Assembly (NCBI RefSeq): GCF_003719825.1
Contig: NZ_RIBS01000002.1
Span: forward strand, 496,001 to 560,000
Source: Montanilutibacter psychrotolerans
Lineage (GTDB): Bacteria; Pseudomonadota; Gammaproteobacteria; Xanthomonadales; Xanthomonadaceae
DNA length: 64,000 bases
Direction: 5' to 3'
Below the pieces are notes generated by a model that saw only the letters and a program-made list of their open reading frames with translations, did not search any database and was not told the DNA's origin. The first letter of the stretch is position 1. Every line of letters starts with the position of its first letter. The translations under genes were made by a program, and so were the position numbers. Of this stretch, positions 24,719-35,900 are shown in pieces.

Positions 24719-24893
24719 GACGGACTCCGGGCGATGGGGCAGGGCCATTGGACATCTGGCGGTGCGACGCTCACGTCGCTGCGTGCCGGCAGCGATGCAG
24801 GACGGCCGTCGCCAGCTTGCTGCCAACCCGCTCAACCAGCAAGCCACGGTGTGCTGCACCCGAGCCTCGCGTCCGCTTGAACGCGTCACGCCC

Positions 24894-26792
24894 TTATCGA
24901 TATCCCGCTGCCTGCAGCTCGAACAGCTCCGCGTAACGTCCGCCCTGGGCGAGCAGTTCGTCATGCGTGCCGCTGGCTTCCAACCCGCCGTTGGCCAACA
25001 CCAGGATCCGATCAGCCATGCGCACCGAACTGAAGCGATGCGAGATCAGCACCGCGGTCTTGTCGCTGGACAGTTCCTTGAACCGCTGGAACACCTCGAA
25101 CTCCGCGCGCGCATCGAGCGCGGCAGTGGGTTCGTCGAGAATCATCACCTGCGCATCGCGCATGTACGCACGCGCGATGGCGATCTTCTGCCACTGGCCG
25201 CCCGACAGATCGACGCCGGTCTTGAAGCGCCGGCCGATCAACTGGTCGTAGCCGTCGGGCAGCCCTTCGATCAGTCCATCGGCCATGGCGCGGCGCGCGG
25301 CCTCGCGGATGCGCGGGCCATCGCGCATCGCATCGATCTGGCCCACGCCGATGTTCTCGCCGGCGGTGAGGTGGTAGCGCACGAAGTCCTGGAAGATCAC
25401 GCCGATGTTGGAGCGCAGCTGCTCCAGGTCGTAGTCGCGCAGGTCGAGGCCGTCGAGCAGGATGCGGCCCTCGTCGGGGTCGTACAGCCGCGCCAGCAGT
25501 TTCACCAGGGTGGTCTTGCCCGCGCCGTTCTCGCCGACCAGGGCCAGCACCTCGCCCGCGCGCAACTCGAAATTCAGCCCGCGCAGCGCCCACCGTTCGG
25601 CGTCGGGGTAGCGGAAGCCGACGTTCTCGAACACGAATCCGTGGACGATGGGCTTGGGCACCGGCACGGCATCGGGCTTGGACGCGATTTCGGGAACGAT
25701 CTCGAAGAACGAGAACAGGTCATCCAGGTACAGCGCTTGCCCGGCGATCTGCGAGAAGCCCACCAGCAGTCCTTCCATCAACTGCCGCAGGCGCCGGAAG
25801 CTGCCGGCCAGGAAGGTCAGGTCGCCGATGCTGAAATCGCCCTTCACCGTGCGCCAGGCGATGTAGCCGTAGGCCACGTAGTAGCCCAGCGTGCCCAGCG
25901 CCGCCAGCAGCGAGCCCCACAGCGCGCGCCGCCGCGCCAGCGAGCGATTGGCCCGGAAGAACTTGTCGGCAAGCTCGCGGTACTTGGCGATCAGGAACCT
26001 GTGGAGGTTGAAGATCTTCACCTCCTTGGCCGTTTCCACGCTTGCGCCCATCTGCCGCACGTACTCGAGCTGACGACGCTCCGGTGTCCACTGGAAATTC
26101 AGCGAATAACCCACCGCATTGAAGTGCGACTCGCCAATGAAGGCCGGTATCAGCGCGATGGCCAGCAGCAGGATCAGCCACGGTGCATAGACCAGCAGGC
26201 CGATCGCAAAGCTGACCACTGTGATGGCGTCCTGCACCTGGCCGAACAACTGGCTCAGCAGGTTCATGCGGCCCATGGTCTGGCGGCGCGCGCGGTCCAG
26301 CTTGTCCTGCAGGTCGGGGTCTTCGAAGTCCTCCAGATCGAGCGTGGCGGCGTGCTCCATCAGCCGCACGCTGGTGACGTTGGTGAACAATTCCGACAGC
26401 AGTGAATCGCCGTAGCTGATCACGCGACCGAGCAGGTCCGAACCGATCGCCAACGCAAACTCGATGGCCAGCAGCCACAACAACGGCTGCAGTTGCCCGG
26501 TCGAAAGCGCCTGCGGCAGCGATTCGAAACTGGTGCCGGCGGCCACCAGTCGCACCGCCTCGTCGATGATGAGCTTGCCCACGTACAGCGTGGCCACCGG
26601 CAGCAGTGCTCGCACGATGCGCAGTCCCAGCGTGGTCAGCGTCAATGCCGGGCTGGTGGACCAGATCTGCTTGAGGAACGGCGGCAGATTGCGCAGCGCG
26701 TTGACGCGCTGTCGCAGGTTCGGCTTGGCGATGCCCGGACGCTGCGGGGAAGGGCCGCGGGCGGGATCGACGGCATCGTTGTGCTTGGGCAT
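24894..26792 (-). CDS. ABC transporter, fused permease and ATPase
   Basis: A 632-residue half-transporter: an N-terminal transmembrane domain with about six helices (residues 40-360) and a C-terminal ATPase. Walker A G-E-N-G-A-G-K-T-T, signature L-S-G-G-Q-W-Q-K, Walker B VMILDEPTAALD and the H-loop His in VLISHRFSSVR are intact. It should act as a homodimeric exporter in the inner membrane. The family includes lipid, peptide and drug exporters; nothing here decides among them. The start at 26792 precedes a Pro/Arg-rich cytoplasmic tail, and it is divergent from the NAD-salvage genes. Confidence 0.88.
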   Translation of the reverse strand: MPKHNDAVDPARGPSPQRPGIAKPNLRQRVNALRNLPPFLKQIWSTSPALTLTTLGLRIVRALLPVATLYVGKLIIDEAVRLVAAGTSFESLPQALSTGQLQPLLWLLAIEFALAIGSDLLGRVISYGDSLLSELFTNVTSVRLMEHAATLDLEDFEDPDLQDKLDRARRQTMGRMNLLSQLFGQVQDAITVVSFAIGLLVYAPWLILLLAIALIPAFIGESHFNAVGYSLNFQWTPERRQLEYVRQMGASVETAKEVKIFNLHRFLIAKYRELADKFFRANRSLARRRALWGSLLAALGTLGYYVAYGYIAWRTVKGDFSIGDLTFLAGSFRRLRQLMEGLLVGFSQIAGQALYLDDLFSFFEIVPEIASKPDAVPVPKPIVHGFVFENVGFRYPDAERWALRGLNFELRAGEVLALVGENGAGKTTLVKLLARLYDPDEGRILLDGLDLRDYDLEQLRSNIGVIFQDFVRYHLTAGENIGVGQIDAMRDGPRIREAARRAMADGLIEGLPDGYDQLIGRRFKTGVDLSGGQWQKIAIARAYMRDAQVMILDEPTAALDARAEFEVFQRFKELSSDKTAVLISHRFSSVRMADRILVLANGGLEASGTHDELLAQGGRYAELFELQAAGYR

Positions 26793-26986
26793 GCGCAGAT
26801 TGTGCCCGTGTGCGATGGCAGCTGCGCAATCGATGGATGACGCAGATCGCAGACGCTTGCGCGGAACGCACCGCCGACACCCGCGCGAACTTTCTCGGCG
26901 ACCTCTTCCCACATCCGAAAACCCGGCGTAGCATCTGTCTCACGCCAAGGGACAGACCCGCGGCGACTCAACCGTGAGGGATGCTC

Positions 26987-28036
26987 ATGGACTACGACTA
27001 CCTGGTCTTCATTGGCCGTTTCGAGCCGTTTCACAACGGCCACGCCGCCGTCGCCCGTCATGCACTGGGCAAGGCGCGCAAGCTCATCTTCCTGGTCGGT
27101 TCTGCCGACACCCCACGCACCATCAAGAACCCCTTCACCGTCGCCGAGCGCGCGGTGATGATCCAGGCCGCGCTGGCCGACAGCGCCGAGCGCCTGGTGG
27201 TGCGGCCATTGCGCGATCACCTCTACAACGAAAGCCAATGGATCGCCGGCGTGCAGCGCGCCGTGGCCGATGCGGTTCGCGCCGACGGCGGCGGCGAGCA
27301 CCCGCGCATCGGCCTGATCGGCCAGGACAAGGACGCGTCGAGCTACTACCTGCGTGAGTTCCCGCAGTGGCCGCTGGTCGACGTGCAGCACACGCAGACG
27401 CTGTCGGCCACCGAGCTGCGCCGTTACCTGTACGAGGCCAACCGCCTGGACAGCCACGGTGGGCTGATGTTGATCCGTGCCAACGTGCCGGGCCCCGTGT
27501 TCGACATGCTCGACGCCTTCCGCCGGAACTCGCCGGCGTTTGCGCAGCTGGTGGCCGAGTACCAGTTCATCGAGACCTACAAGGCCGCCTGGGCGGGCGC
27601 GCCGTACCCACCCACGTTCGTCACCACCGACGCGGTGGTGGTGCATTCGGGGCACGTGCTGCTGGTGCGGCGCCGCGCCGAACCCGGCAAGGGCCTGTGG
27701 GCGTTGCCCGGTGGCTTTGTCGGTGCCGGCGAGAGTCTGCTCGACGCCTGCCTGCGCGAGTTGCGCGAAGAAACCCGCCTCAAGTTGCCGGTGCCCGTGC
27801 TGAAGGGTTCGATCAGCAACCAGCACGTGTTCGACCACCCCGATCGCAGCCAGCGCGGACGCACCATTACGCACGCTTGGCACTTCGCGTTTCCGGCCGG
27901 CGACCTGCCCGCGGTGCGCGGCGGCGACGATGCCGACAAGGCACGCTGGGTCCCGGTCAGCGAGGCGCTGGAGATGGGCGCGCAACTCTACGAGGACCAC
28001 CTGCACATCCTCGAGTTCTTCCTCGGCCGCGGCTGA
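26987..28036 (+). CDS. nadM: Bifunctional nicotinamide-nucleotide adenylyltransferase/Nudix hydrolase
   Basis: A 349-residue fusion. Residues 1-180 are a nucleotidyltransferase: GRFEPFHNGH contains the H-x-G-H nucleotide motif. Residues 200-349 are a Nudix domain with the box G-F-V-G-A-G-E-S-L-L-D-A-C-L-R-E-L-R-E-E. Such NadM-Nudix proteins make NAD from nicotinamide mononucleotide and ATP and hydrolyse ADP-ribose. The ATG at 26987 is preferred because GAGGG lies at good spacing; ATG 26981 is an alternative two codons upstream. Next to nadV, forming a complete two-step nicotinamide salvage route. Confidence 0.9.
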   Translation: MDYDYLVFIGRFEPFHNGHAAVARHALGKARKLIFLVGSADTPRTIKNPFTVAERAVMIQAALADSAERLVVRPLRDHLYNESQWIAGVQRAVADAVRADGGGEHPRIGLIGQDKDASSYYLREFPQWPLVDVQHTQTLSATELRRYLYEANRLDSHGGLMLIRANVPGPVFDMLDAFRRNSPAFAQLVAEYQFIETYKAAWAGAPYPPTFVTTDAVVVHSGHVLLVRRRAEPGKGLWALPGGFVGAGESLLDACLRELREETRLKLPVPVLKGSISNQHVFDHPDRSQRGRTITHAWHFAFPAGDLPAVRGGDDADKARWVPVSEALEMGAQLYEDHLHILEFFLGRG

Positions 28037-28140
28037 GGCGTGACGTTCTGCTCCGGCAGAGCGCGCAAGCACCACGCAATGTACGACAGACCTGCCCGCG
28101 GACAGACCGCTGGCACCACCGACGAGAAGGAGCTTCCGTC

Positions 28141-29562
28141 ATGAACTACCTCGACAACCTGCTGCTCAACACCGACAGCTACAAGGCCAGCCACTGGCTG
28201 CAGTACCCGCCCGGAACGGACGCGACGTTCTTCTACGTCGAATCGCGCGGGGGCCTGCACGATCGCACCGTGTTCTTCGGACTGCAGGCCATCCTCAAGC
28301 AGTGCCTGGCCAAACCGGTCACCCACGCCGACGTCGACGAAGCACGCGACCTGTTTGCCGCGCACGGCGAACCATTCAACGAAAGCGGCTGGCGCACCAT
28401 CGTCGACACACACGGCGGCCGGCTGCCGTTGCGCATCCGCGCCGTCTCCGAAGGCAGCGTGGTGCCCACCCACCAGGCGCTGGTCACCATCGAATCCACC
28501 GATCCGAACGCCTATTGGTTGCCTTCGTATCTTGAAACCCTGCTGCTGCGGTTGTGGTACCCGGTGACGGTGGCCACGATCAGCTGGCACGCGCGGCAGA
28601 CCATCGCGCAGTTCCTGGAACGCACCAGCGACGACCCCGAAGGCCAGCTTCCCTTCAAGCTGCACGATTTCGGTGCGCGCGGCGTGTCCAGCGGCGAATC
28701 GGCCGCGCTGGGCGGCATGGCCCACCTGGTCAACTTCATGGGCACCGACACGGTCGCCGGATTGCTCGCGGCGCGGGCGTTCTATGGCGAACCGATGGCG
28801 GCGTTCTCGATCCCGGCCGCCGAGCACAGCACCATCACCAGCTGGGGCCGTGAGCGCGAGGTCGATGCCTACCGCAACATGCTGCAGCAGTTCGGCCGGC
28901 CCGGATCGATCGTGGCGGTGGTGTCGGACAGCTACGACATCTACCACGCCATCCGCGAGCACTGGGGCAAGACCCTGCGCGAGGAGGTGATCGCCTCGGG
29001 CGCGACGCTGGTGGTGCGACCCGACTCGGGCGATCCGGTGGAGGTGGTGCACCAGTGCCTGGTGCTGCTGGACGAGGCCTTCGGCCACGACGTCAACAGT
29101 CGCGGCTTCAAGGTGCTCCGGCACGTGCGCGTGATCCAGGGCGACGGCATCAACCCCGACAGCCTGCGCGCGATCCTGGAACGCATCACCAGCGCCGGTT
29201 ACGCCACCGACAACCTCGCGTTCGGCATGGGCGGCGCGCTGCTGCAGAAGCTCGATCGCGACACCCAGAAGTTCGCGCTCAAGTGTTCGGCCGCGCGCGT
29301 CGACGGCCGCTGGATCGATGTCTACAAGGATCCGGTCACCGACAAGGGAAAGAGCAGCAAGCGCGGCCGCCTGACGCTGCTGGGCAATGCCGAAGGCCAG
29401 TACCAGACCACGATGCTCGACAACGGTGTGGTAACACCCGACCCGTCGCACCTGGACGAAGGCTGGAGCGATGCGCTGGTAACGGTATGGGAAGACGGCC
29501 AGCTGCTCCAGGATTGGAGCTTCGCCGAAGTACGCGCCCGCGCAGCGGCAGTGCGGTTGTAG
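28141..29562 (+). CDS. nadV: Nicotinamide phosphoribosyltransferase
   Basis: A 473-residue enzyme of the NAMPT/NadV family, converting nicotinamide and PRPP into nicotinamide mononucleotide. Diagnostic sequences: TDSYKASHWLQYP at the N-terminus, KLHDFGARGVSS, the FSIPAAEHSTITSWG segment, VVRPDSGDP and LAFGMGGALLQKLDRDTQKFALKCSA. An AGGAGC ribosome site lies upstream. The gene starts 104 bp after nadM-Nudix and both run in the same direction, so the pair converts nicotinamide directly to NAD without deamidation. Confidence 0.93.
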   Translation: MNYLDNLLLNTDSYKASHWLQYPPGTDATFFYVESRGGLHDRTVFFGLQAILKQCLAKPVTHADVDEARDLFAAHGEPFNESGWRTIVDTHGGRLPLRIRAVSEGSVVPTHQALVTIESTDPNAYWLPSYLETLLLRLWYPVTVATISWHARQTIAQFLERTSDDPEGQLPFKLHDFGARGVSSGESAALGGMAHLVNFMGTDTVAGLLAARAFYGEPMAAFSIPAAEHSTITSWGREREVDAYRNMLQQFGRPGSIVAVVSDSYDIYHAIREHWGKTLREEVIASGATLVVRPDSGDPVEVVHQCLVLLDEAFGHDVNSRGFKVLRHVRVIQGDGINPDSLRAILERITSAGYATDNLAFGMGGALLQKLDRDTQKFALKCSAARVDGRWIDVYKDPVTDKGKSSKRGRLTLLGNAEGQYQTTMLDNGVVTPDPSHLDEGWSDALVTVWEDGQLLQDWSFAEVRARAAAVRL

Positions 29563-29941
29563 CGGACGGGCCCGCGGAGGAGGGCGCGCGCTGTGTGCGC
29601 TCTCCTCAGGGGTGAGGTGACGTGCGCCGGGTGGGGCGGCGCACCGAGCGCACGATGTGCACCCAGCGGCCCCGCTTGAGGGCGCGGTGGAAGCGACGCC
29701 CGGAACGGGTTGCCAACGGGCGTAAGGCGTTTCCCTAGCGTTGATCGCGGCATTTCCCGATTTCCTGAGCCTTGCCCGGCCTTCTATAAGGTCCAGAAGA
29801 AACACAACGGCGACTCGGTAGCTTCCGGAAATGGCGATGGATCGCCAATTCCGTATCGATCCGCCGCAAACCTGGACAGCAAGGATGCTGGTGATCGTGT
29901 CGCGGGATTCCCGTGCGCTGCATCGGCGCAGGGGGCAATGA
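29563..29941. other. Intergenic region upstream of the rhs gene
   Basis: 379 bp without a gene. Near 29577-29608 GAGGAG...CTCCTC can form a weak stem-loop after nadV. From about 29790 a highly structured segment begins (annotated separately). The rhs promoter presumably lies in 29640-29790; I could not place boxes confidently. Confidence 0.5.
29790..29877 (+). promoter_or_regulatory. Structured leader of the rhs gene, unassigned RNA element
   Basis: Three nested stems: GTCCAG (29791-29796) with CTGGAC (29872-29877); CGGCG (29808-29812) with CGCCG (29862-29866); and a long hairpin CGGAA-A-TGGCGAT/ATCGCCA-A-TTCCG (29826-29853) with a 2-base loop, so the real loop is larger. The element ends 64 bp before the GTG start. 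It does not match a riboswitch class I can name. Confidence 0.4.
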
Positions 29942-32900
29942 GTGACTAACAAACAGCACGTCTCGACGCCACGCAATGGCGTCGCTAGCGAGTCGCGTCA
30001 CCCGGTTCTCGCGGCCGGACTTTTCACTCTCGTCGTCGGCATCCTGCTGGCTCCCATCGGGTTCGTGGTGGCCGATGCGATCGCCGATGTCGGAGCGATG
30101 GACGCCACTGTGGTGGTTCCGGACACCGCTTCCGACGTCGTCGCAGCGACGGCCGCCGAGTTCCGCGTGGACGAATCCGGATCGGCGACCTACTCGGTCG
30201 CCCTCTATGCCGTGCCGGGTACGGCAGGCGTTTCGCCGAAACTGTCGTTGAACTACTCCAGCCAGGCCAGCAACGGACCGCTCGGCAAAGGCTGGTCGAT
30301 CGGCGGGTTGTCATCGGTCAGTCGGTGCCGTGCCACGCGCGAGGCGGGCGATTTCATCGTCGGTGGGGTGGTCACCGACGGTGACCCGCGGCCAGTCAAC
30401 TTCACCGCCAGCGATCGCTATTGCCTCGATGGCCAGCGCCTGCTCGTCGTAGCCGATGGCCCGGCCTGTGCCAACGTGGCTGGCATGCAAGTGCAACAGC
30501 TGCGCACCGAGATCGAGACGTTCTCCCGGGTGTGCGCGTACACCCCGACCGCCTCCGCCACCAACGGTCCGGCGTTCTTCACCGTCGAGCGCAAGGACGG
30601 CTCGACGTCGTGGTACGGCGATCGCGTCAGCAACAACACCCAGGCGCTGGGCTACAACGGCTACTTCAACAGCACGGCGCCCGGCAAGACGGCGTCGGCG
30701 TTGCTGTGGGCGCAGACCCGCTTCCAGGATTCGACCGGCAACTACATTGACTACCACTACCTGAAGAACCCGGCCGGTGCGAGGCTGGGCGAGCACCTGA
30801 TCAGCAAGGTTCGATACACCGGCAAGGTAGTGCTGCCGGGCCAGGTAGGCACCGCGAAAGCGCCGTACGCCGAAATCGTCTTCAACTATTCCGCACGCCC
30901 GGGTGCGCAATGGCAGCGCGGCTACCAGGCCGGAGGCGAACTGGCACAAAGCCAACGCCTCGACAGCATTGCCTCGTTCGGCGATGGCAAACCGGCGCGC
31001 TTCTACAAGCTGGCCTATGGCACCAGCTCTTCGGGCAGCAATGCCAGCCTGCTGACCAGCCTGCAAGAGTGCCGCGACGGTAGCGCTGCAGTGTGCATGG
31101 CGCCCACCACGTTCGACTGGAGTGCGCCGAGCAACGCGTTCGTTGGCGAGGGGACGTGGAATCCCGGTCTGTTCGGCAGCATGCAGAAGTTCAACGGCTA
31201 CAAGCTCGGCGACATCAACGGCGACGGCCGTCCCGACATGGTGTGGCTGAAGAACGCCGACACCAGCGAAGCCTGCACCACCGAGTACATCGTGGTGGCG
31301 ATCGGCGAGCTCGATTCGTACGGCAAGCCGACGTTCCGTCCTGTCACCGATCAGCAGCTCTGCGCACCCACTGAGATCAGCGTCCTGGGTGATGCCAGCT
31401 GGCAGCTGTTCGACTACAACGGCGACGGTCGCGACGACCTGTTCATGGCCGGCGGTGGCGCGAACGACACCTGGGCGATCTACCCGTCGCTGGGCGAGTC
31501 TGGAACCGCCATCGACATGGGTACCAACCTGCTGGCCGGGATTCCCATCCCGGTGAGCCGTTCGACATCGCCCACCGTCCGCCTGGAACACCCGCAGCTG
31601 GCGGACCTAAGTGGCGATGGGCTGTTGGACATCGTCTACAGCCGAACGAACGGCAGCCTGGTGGCACGCCTGATGGAGCGCAGGACCGGAGTTTTCGCGT
31701 GGGGCGCGGAGCGCAGCATCGTGTTGCCGCCCAAGCCGGCGGGCGACCCGTGCGTTGGAAGCCCTGGCGAGGACTGCGCGTCCAGCAACTACACCCAACT
31801 GAACCAGAACATTGGCAGTTTTCAGCTGCAGGACTTCAACGGCGACTCGCGCTCCGATCTCACGGCCAATCACATCACGTCGTGGTCTTACACGGTGCCG
31901 GGCCCTTGCGACACGGACAAGGGCGATGGCGGCGATCCGAATCTGGTCAGCGCAACTCCGCTGGGTCGCACGTGCCGGTACGGATTCGCGGCAGGCTTCC
32001 TGCTTTCGCTCACCGTCGATTCGATTGCGCCGGGCCATATCGGCGTCATCAAACTGTCCACCTACCGGAGCTGGAACTCGCTGCTGGCGTCGCAGATATT
32101 CCACAACCGTGAAGTCAACGAGCACTTCGCGGACTTCAACGGTGATGGCCTGACCGACCTGCTGCAGGTTGCGCATCCCAGCCAGAACTCGACGGTGCAC
32201 CTCAACACCGGCGCGGGCTACGCGGCCCCCATCGCGGTGGGCATTCCCTCGAAGAAGGAGTTCATCCGGGTCGCCGACCTCAATGGCGATGGCCGCGCGG
32301 ACATCATCTATCCACGCGTCACTCAGGACATGTACGTGGTTCGCTACGCCACGCGTGCCGGCGGCTTGGAGGCCGAGGTGCCGGTTGCGGGCGGCGGCGC
32401 CACCACGGACTGTGGCGATGACCCGTGTTTCAACCGCTATTCGAGCTTCTTCGCAGACCTCGATGCAGACGGCGTCCTGGACTACTTCCGTATCCGGTGG
32501 AGCGACGACGACCCGCACTTCTATGTGGCGCGCTCTACCACCCGCCATCGCCCGCGAGATGTGATCGCACGCTTCACCAACGGCTTCGGGGCGCGCACGG
32601 AAGTCCACTACGCGCCGCTGACCAACGGCGCGCTCTACCGTCGAGGCGTGAACAGTCGCAACTCGCTCAACTGGGGGCGTGGCGCGCCGGTGATGGATCT
32701 GTTGGCGCCCACCTACGCGGTCGCCTCGGTGTCCAGCAGCTCGCCACAGGCCGGCAACGCGAACGCCAAGGCGACTGTCCACTACCGTTACGCTGGCGCA
32801 AAGGTCCAGGCCGGTGGTCGCGGCTTCCTCGGCTTCCGCGAGATCGCCACCATCGACGTCAACCAGTCGGGTGGCTACGTCACCACCACTACCAGCTACA

Positions 32901-35900
32901 ACCAGAATTTCCCCTATACCGGCATGCCGTCGCGTACCACCAAGCGTGCGGTTGTCGGCGGCAGCTACGCCGTGCCCACCTGCCTGAATCCCGCGCAGGC
33001 GGTCGGAAACGCATGCTTTGCCACGCCGGGGCAGGGGTTCCCTGCGCTTCCCGGAAGCTGGTTCTCCGACAGTCTGCAAAGCTGGGAGGCGGACACCAAC
33101 ATTGGTGCGGGGTTCGCCGCGTACAGCGCCGCGATACAGGCGCCGGTGCAGGTGCGTACCAGTGGCAGCGAAGAATCATTGCGTGATCCCACCAGTGGGA
33201 CGCAGACAAGCCGACTGGTGACCACCTTCGACTACGCGTCGCACGGCAACGTCACCCTCACCAGCGCGGACACCATTGCCGGCGCGGGTTCGACACCTAT
33301 GTCGACGGTCATCACCGCAAACACCTACAGCGCCGACAACGTGACCTACTGGCGCCTGGGCCGATTGACCGCCGCCACGGTTACCCATCGGCGTCCGGGG
33401 TTGCCGGATGTCGTGCGCAAGAGCCAGTTTGCCTACGACGTTGGCCCGACGATGACCGGCCAGCTGACGCAGGAGCGCAGCTTCGCAGGGGACGGAAGCG
33501 ACGCCCGCCAGAACCTGCTCAAGGTCTACACGCTGGACGAGTACGGCAACCGCGTCCGGTCCAGCACCTGCGCCCATCCGGCAACCGCCAGCGCCTGCGC
33601 GGGCGCAGTGGACTTCCATCCGGCCACGCCAACCCACATCCGGCGCTACAGCCGCATCAAGTACGACACCAGAGGGCGCTATCCGGTCACGACCTATGAG
33701 CCCTTCTGGAACGGCGCCGGGGCTAGCGAACAGGCGACGCAAACGGTGGTGTCGCGCAACGTGTTCGGCGACGTGACCGAAACCGTCAATCTCAACGGTG
33801 TCAGCACGAGGGCGGTTGCTGGAACGTTCGGTCGGCCTTACTACGCGTGGGCGCAGGTGCGAAGCGGGTTCGCCGTCGGCGATCCCGTGGCCGGCGTCGA
33901 GGCGTGGACGACGTACCGCTGGTGCGGCACGGGCGTGGGACAGGTGTCGTGCCCGGCTGGTGCCAGGTTCCGACAGCAGGTCAGAGGAGACGTTTCCGCC
34001 ACCACGTGGACGTGGTTCGACGTGCTCGGCCGCCCGATCATGAAGGCCGGCGGTACGTTCAACGTCAACGTCGCCGACAAGGATGTCAGTGGCGTGTGCA
34101 CCGACTACAACGCCGCCGGCAATCCGGTGCGCGTATCCAATCCGTTCTTCCTGGCGGGAACGGGTGGCTCGAATGGCCCGACCGTCGCCGCCGATGTTTG
34201 CCAGGCCGGCCGCCGGTGGACGGTCACCGCTTATGACCTGTTGGGCCGGCCCACGAAGATCACTGCGCCGGACAGCAGTACGGTGTCCACCGAATACCGC
34301 GCCAACCTGACCATCGGAACGGACCCGCGCGGAAAGACCACCACCGAGATCCGCAACGCAAAGGGCGAGCTGTCCCAGACCATCGATGCCGATGGGCTGG
34401 TGACCGGTTACAAGTACAACGCCGACGGCACACTCTTTGAGGTGAATCGCGATGCTGGGCGCGGCCCGATTCGTAACCGTTTCGGCTACGACGAGTTGGG
34501 CCGCAAGACCGTCCAGGACGACCCGGATGCTGGCGCGCTGTACTTCGAGTACAACGCGCTGGGCGAATTGACCGCGCAACGGGACGGCGAAGGCAATCGG
34601 ATCGAGAGCGAGATCGACGGGCGCGGGAGGACATGGCGCCTCACCGTTAGAAGCGCCGCCGGTTCCGTCGAATCGACATCGACGTTCGAGTTCGACACTG
34701 CCGCCAACGGTGTCGGACAGTTGGCTCGCGAGGAGGTGGCGGGTACGTACACCGCCTGGGCGGGGCAGGCTGCCACGGCATTGGAGTTCGCACGCAGCTA
34801 CCAGTACGACGCCTTCGGCCGCGGTTTGGGCACAACAACCTCCATTGACGGTGTCACCTATGTCACCGCCGTTCGGTATGACACGTACGGACGTCCATGG
34901 AAGGGGATGGACGCGTCCGGACGCTGGGCGAAGACCGCCTTCAACAGCCGTGGCCAGGCAGTGTCGGTGTGCGAAAGTTCGGCAACTGACACGGACACCA
35001 GCTGCCCGTCCGACGACACCACCTACCTGAGCACGCTGGAAACCGACGCGTGGGGGCACGTAGTCCGAGAGCGTCGCGGCAACAGTGGGGCGATGGAAGT
35101 CACCCGCAGCTATCGCACCGACAACGGTCGGGTAGAAGCGGTCTGCGCGGGCGTCTCCTTCAGCTGCAACGTGCTGCAGGAGGGCTACGGCTGGGACGTC
35201 GCCGGCAATCTGCACACGCAGCAGAAGGATCGGCACTACCTCGAGACGTTTGTCTACGACAACCTCAACCGGGTCACCGGTGCCAAGTTCGCGATGCAGG
35301 CCGGTGTGCCGGTCAACGTGACATCCCTGACACACAGCTATGACGCCCTCGGAAACGTGTGCAAGCGGCAAGGCTACAGTTACGGCTACGAAGGCATGGC
35401 CGGTTGTGGCACCGGCACATTGGTGGGCAGCGGCGGCGCCGGGCCGGTGGGCGCGCATCGGGTCAGCGAGATCGGCACCAGCGCAGGCGTCGTCTCCTCG
35501 TACTACTACGACACACGCGGCAACCAGACGCTGCGTGACAGCAGCGGCACGTCGGCCGACCGCACCATCCGCTATTCGATCGACAACCTCGCGCACGAGA
35601 TCGCACTGGGCAACGGTCTGCGTGCACGCTTCTGGTACGGCAGTGACGGCGCCCGCTACAAGCGCGAGGACGCCGCCGGCAGCAAGCGCACGCTGTACCT
35701 GGGCAATGTCGAGATCGAGGTCGTCGGCGGCGTCACCACGATCAAACGCACCGTGGCCGGGGTCATGCTGCAGAAGGTCGTCGGCGCGGCGGTCACCAGG
35801 AGCTACCTGTTCCACGACCATCTGGGCAGCCTTGCGCGGATCACCGACGCCAAAGGCGTCGTTACCGACAAGCTGGATTACCGACCGTTCGGTGAGCGCC

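Noticed and set aside
29790..29877. rhs leader considered as a cyclic di-GMP riboswitch
   Set aside because: The stems are nested rather than arranged as two parallel hairpins and the conserved GEMM core bases are absent.
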